From: Albibacterium sp963696875
GTDB lineage: Bacteria > Bacteroidota > Bacteroidia > Sphingobacteriales > Sphingobacteriaceae
Assembly (NCBI GenBank): GCA_963696875.1
Contig: CAVOLQ010000001.1
Coordinates: 744,001-808,000 of the forward strand
Direction of reading: 5' to 3'
DNA: 64,000 bases
Shown here: in pieces, positions 62,540-64,000 of the stretch
Layout of the letters: each line of letters opens with the position of its first letter
Numbering within the stretch: position 1 is the first letter of the stretch
Translations under genes and position numbers: made by a program
Notes under the pieces: model-generated
Told to the model about the DNA's origin: nothing
What the model saw: only the letters and a program-made list of their open reading frames with translations
The model's database searches: none

Positions 62540-63664
62540 TTAATTAATAGGACCTGCCTTTTTAATCTCTTTCATTAGCGTATTATCCCATTCTCCTTCA
62601 GCTTTGATCGTAGCTACTGCTCCAAATGCTATCGCTTCAATTAGATTATGGTTTACGAAAGCATATGTTCCTGGTTCTCTAAATTGGTAGAGTGCAGCAG
62701 CTGCAGAGCCTCCTGGAATATGCCAGGTTTCGAAATCCGTGTAAGGTGTGTTATTAAACTTTCCGCCTGGCCAAAACAAATCCGCATGGCCACCAATTAG
62801 ATGTAAACGTGTGTCGCGGTTTGCCTGCGCACTAATTAATAAGACCTTATCACCTACATTTACTACTGGAGAATTTTTGCCCGTTAAAGAATTTTGCCTG
62901 CCATTGAAAACTATATGGGTTGGAATCAAGGTTTTTATGGATGTTGCCATTTCATTCATACTTTCATTTGCAGTAGCTAAATTTTTATATGACCCATCTG
63001 CGTTCTTTGGAAGATAAAAGTCTTGTTCTACAATATAGAATGCTTTATCATACTCTACTAAGTTACCAACTTCATCTTTCAAGCCTTCTCTTGGAAGAAC
63101 CATTATAGCGCCATTCATTCCAGATACAACGTGCATTGGGGTCATCATACCACCTGGAGCACAGTGGTATACAAAGACACCTGAACGAGTCGCTCTAAAG
63201 CGGAAGGTTACTTCCTCGCCTGGATTAACTTCCGAGATATCTCCGCCTCCCATATGACCGGTTGCTGCATGGAAATCTATATTATGCAGCATGGTATTTG
63301 TAGCTGGGTTCTTAAGCGTTAACTCTACAAAGTCGTCCTGATGAACAACAATCAGTGGTCCGGGGACTGACCCATTAAAAGTTAATGCCCAGATTGAATC
63401 TCCCGGAGCAACTTCCATTTTCTTTTCCTGGATTTCAAAGGTAACCTCGACTACCTTTGGTCCGCCTTTAGCCACTTGATCATGTACAGGAACCAAAGGT
63501 GGCATGACCATTTCTTGTTTTACTCTTTCTAAATCGTCTCCTTCGCCTTTGAAGGTAGCGTTCATTACAGGGTTTTTAGAACCCATACCGCCACAAGAAG
63601 CCAAAAGACCTGTAACCATTACTAGTGCAAATGCTTTCTTAACTTTCTTTTTCATATTCTTCAT
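62540..63664 (-). CDS. nirK: Copper-containing nitrite reductase NirK
   Basis: A 374-residue exported or lipoprotein-like multicopper nitrite reductase that makes NO from nitrite. A signal with lipobox (VTGLLASC, Cys24) is followed by two cupredoxin domains. Copper ligands are seen in LHNIDFHAATG (H127 type 1, H132 type 2) and YHCAPGGMMTPMHVVSGM (H167 type 2, C168, H178, M183 type 1), and RLHLIGGHADLFWPGG carries the second-domain His. The start is ATG 63664; the 5-codon TTG extension is unlikely. A terminator follows. No nor or nos gene is nearby. Confidence 0.93.
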   Translation of the reverse strand: MKNMKKKVKKAFALVMVTGLLASCGGMGSKNPVMNATFKGEGDDLERVKQEMVMPPLVPVHDQVAKGGPKVVEVTFEIQEKKMEVAPGDSIWALTFNGSVPGPLIVVHQDDFVELTLKNPATNTMLHNIDFHAATGHMGGGDISEVNPGEEVTFRFRATRSGVFVYHCAPGGMMTPMHVVSGMNGAIMVLPREGLKDEVGNLVEYDKAFYIVEQDFYLPKNADGSYKNLATANESMNEMATSIKTLIPTHIVFNGRQNSLTGKNSPVVNVGDKVLLISAQANRDTRLHLIGGHADLFWPGGKFNNTPYTDFETWHIPGGSAAAALYQFREPGTYAFVNHNLIEAIAFGAVATIKAEGEWDNTLMKEIKKAGPIN

Positions 63665-63824
63665 TGTTTTATCTTTCAAAGTAAGTAAAATGTTTGACTT
63701 TACTTATTAATACAATGATAAAAATAATTATGAAGTTCTTGAGTGACTTATGTCATACAAGCAAATGATCCTCAGCGGTAAATTAGAAATATGAAATACT
63801 TAATGTAGAGTTATTTTGGTATAA

Positions 63825-64000
63825 CTACAAATGTTTTAATACTTTAGCTTCATGTGAAAAGATAATTTCTTCGGCAATATTAGTGCATTGGTCGCCTACA
63901 CGTTCTAACTTCCTAATGATTGATAGAAAGTTTAAGCCTTGTTCTACTTTTACTATATCAGAACCTATATATTCCGCAATGTTCTTAGTTGCAAATGCAT
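63825..64000 (-). CDS. phoU: PhoU, C-terminal end (partial)
   Basis: The minus-strand frame at the right edge reads IRKLERVGDQCTNIAEEI and ends KVLKHL before the stop at 63825-63827. This is the conserved last helix of phosphate-uptake regulator PhoU, which modulates PhoR-PhoB and Pst transport in known systems. The start lies beyond the window. Only about 58 residues are visible. Confidence 0.85.
   Translation of the reverse strand, partial: AFATKNIAEYIGSDIVKVEQGLNFLSIIRKLERVGDQCTNIAEEIIFSHEAKVLKHL

Overview
The window comes from an AT-rich Bacteroidota chromosome, most likely family Sphingobacteriaceae (Sphingobacterium, Pedobacter or Olivibacter type). The evidence is a SusC/SusD pair with a TlpA-like partner, several AraC, LytTR and Crp-type regulators, small Bacteroidota-only families, and promoter-like sites matching the Bacteroidota -7 consensus TAnnTTTG. 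The species assignment is inference.

Region by region. 1-4.3 kb is accessory and defence-like: the end of a STAND-type NTPase, a fused nucleotidyltransferase-HEPN protein, a broken YhcG-type nuclease, and two tandem modules. Each module pairs a leftward XRE regulator gene with a rightward, structured, about 60-codon unit. 4.4-10.5 kb is a SusC-SusD-TlpA operon closed by a perfect 38-nt palindromic terminator. 10.6-19.3 kb is patchy: small Bacteroidota proteins, AraC and LytTR regulators, an acetyltransferase with a duplicated 5' end, a VapBC-like toxin-antitoxin pair, and a complete IS3-family element (17355-18982) with a 3-bp target duplication.

19.3-31.8 kb is housekeeping or metabolic: dipeptidyl peptidase III, PPK2, an SRPBCC-DinB fusion, ribD, prmC, an amidohydrolase and tRNA-Lys followed by a split tRNA relic. 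31.8-48 kb holds small enzymes and regulators (VOC, beta-lactamase-like hydrolase, OmpA, LytTR and Crp regulators, photolyase, BrnQ, DUF1801 and AHSA1 proteins). 48.2-52.7 kb is a divergent iron-uptake pair, a TonB-dependent receptor and a cytochrome c-FTR1 permease. 54.2-57.2 kb is an NHEJ-type LigD split at an A10 tract. 57.4-61.4 kb is a four-gene envelope sugar operon (epimerase, ArnT-like transferase, GT2, LAB_N protein). The right end has an ECF sigma factor, copper nitrite reductase and the end of phoU.

The most interesting features are the duplicated XRE/structured small-gene modules at 3.1-4.3 kb, whose promoters carry different palindromes at identical spacing. Others are the exact 32-bp iteration in one IS end, a candidate LytTR double site, the operator-like palindrome inside the iron-receptor promoter, and the homopolymer break in ligD. 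At least five genes carry frameshifts or stops (yhcG-like, DHFR-like, photolyase, AHSA1, ligD), so sequencing error must be separated from real decay.
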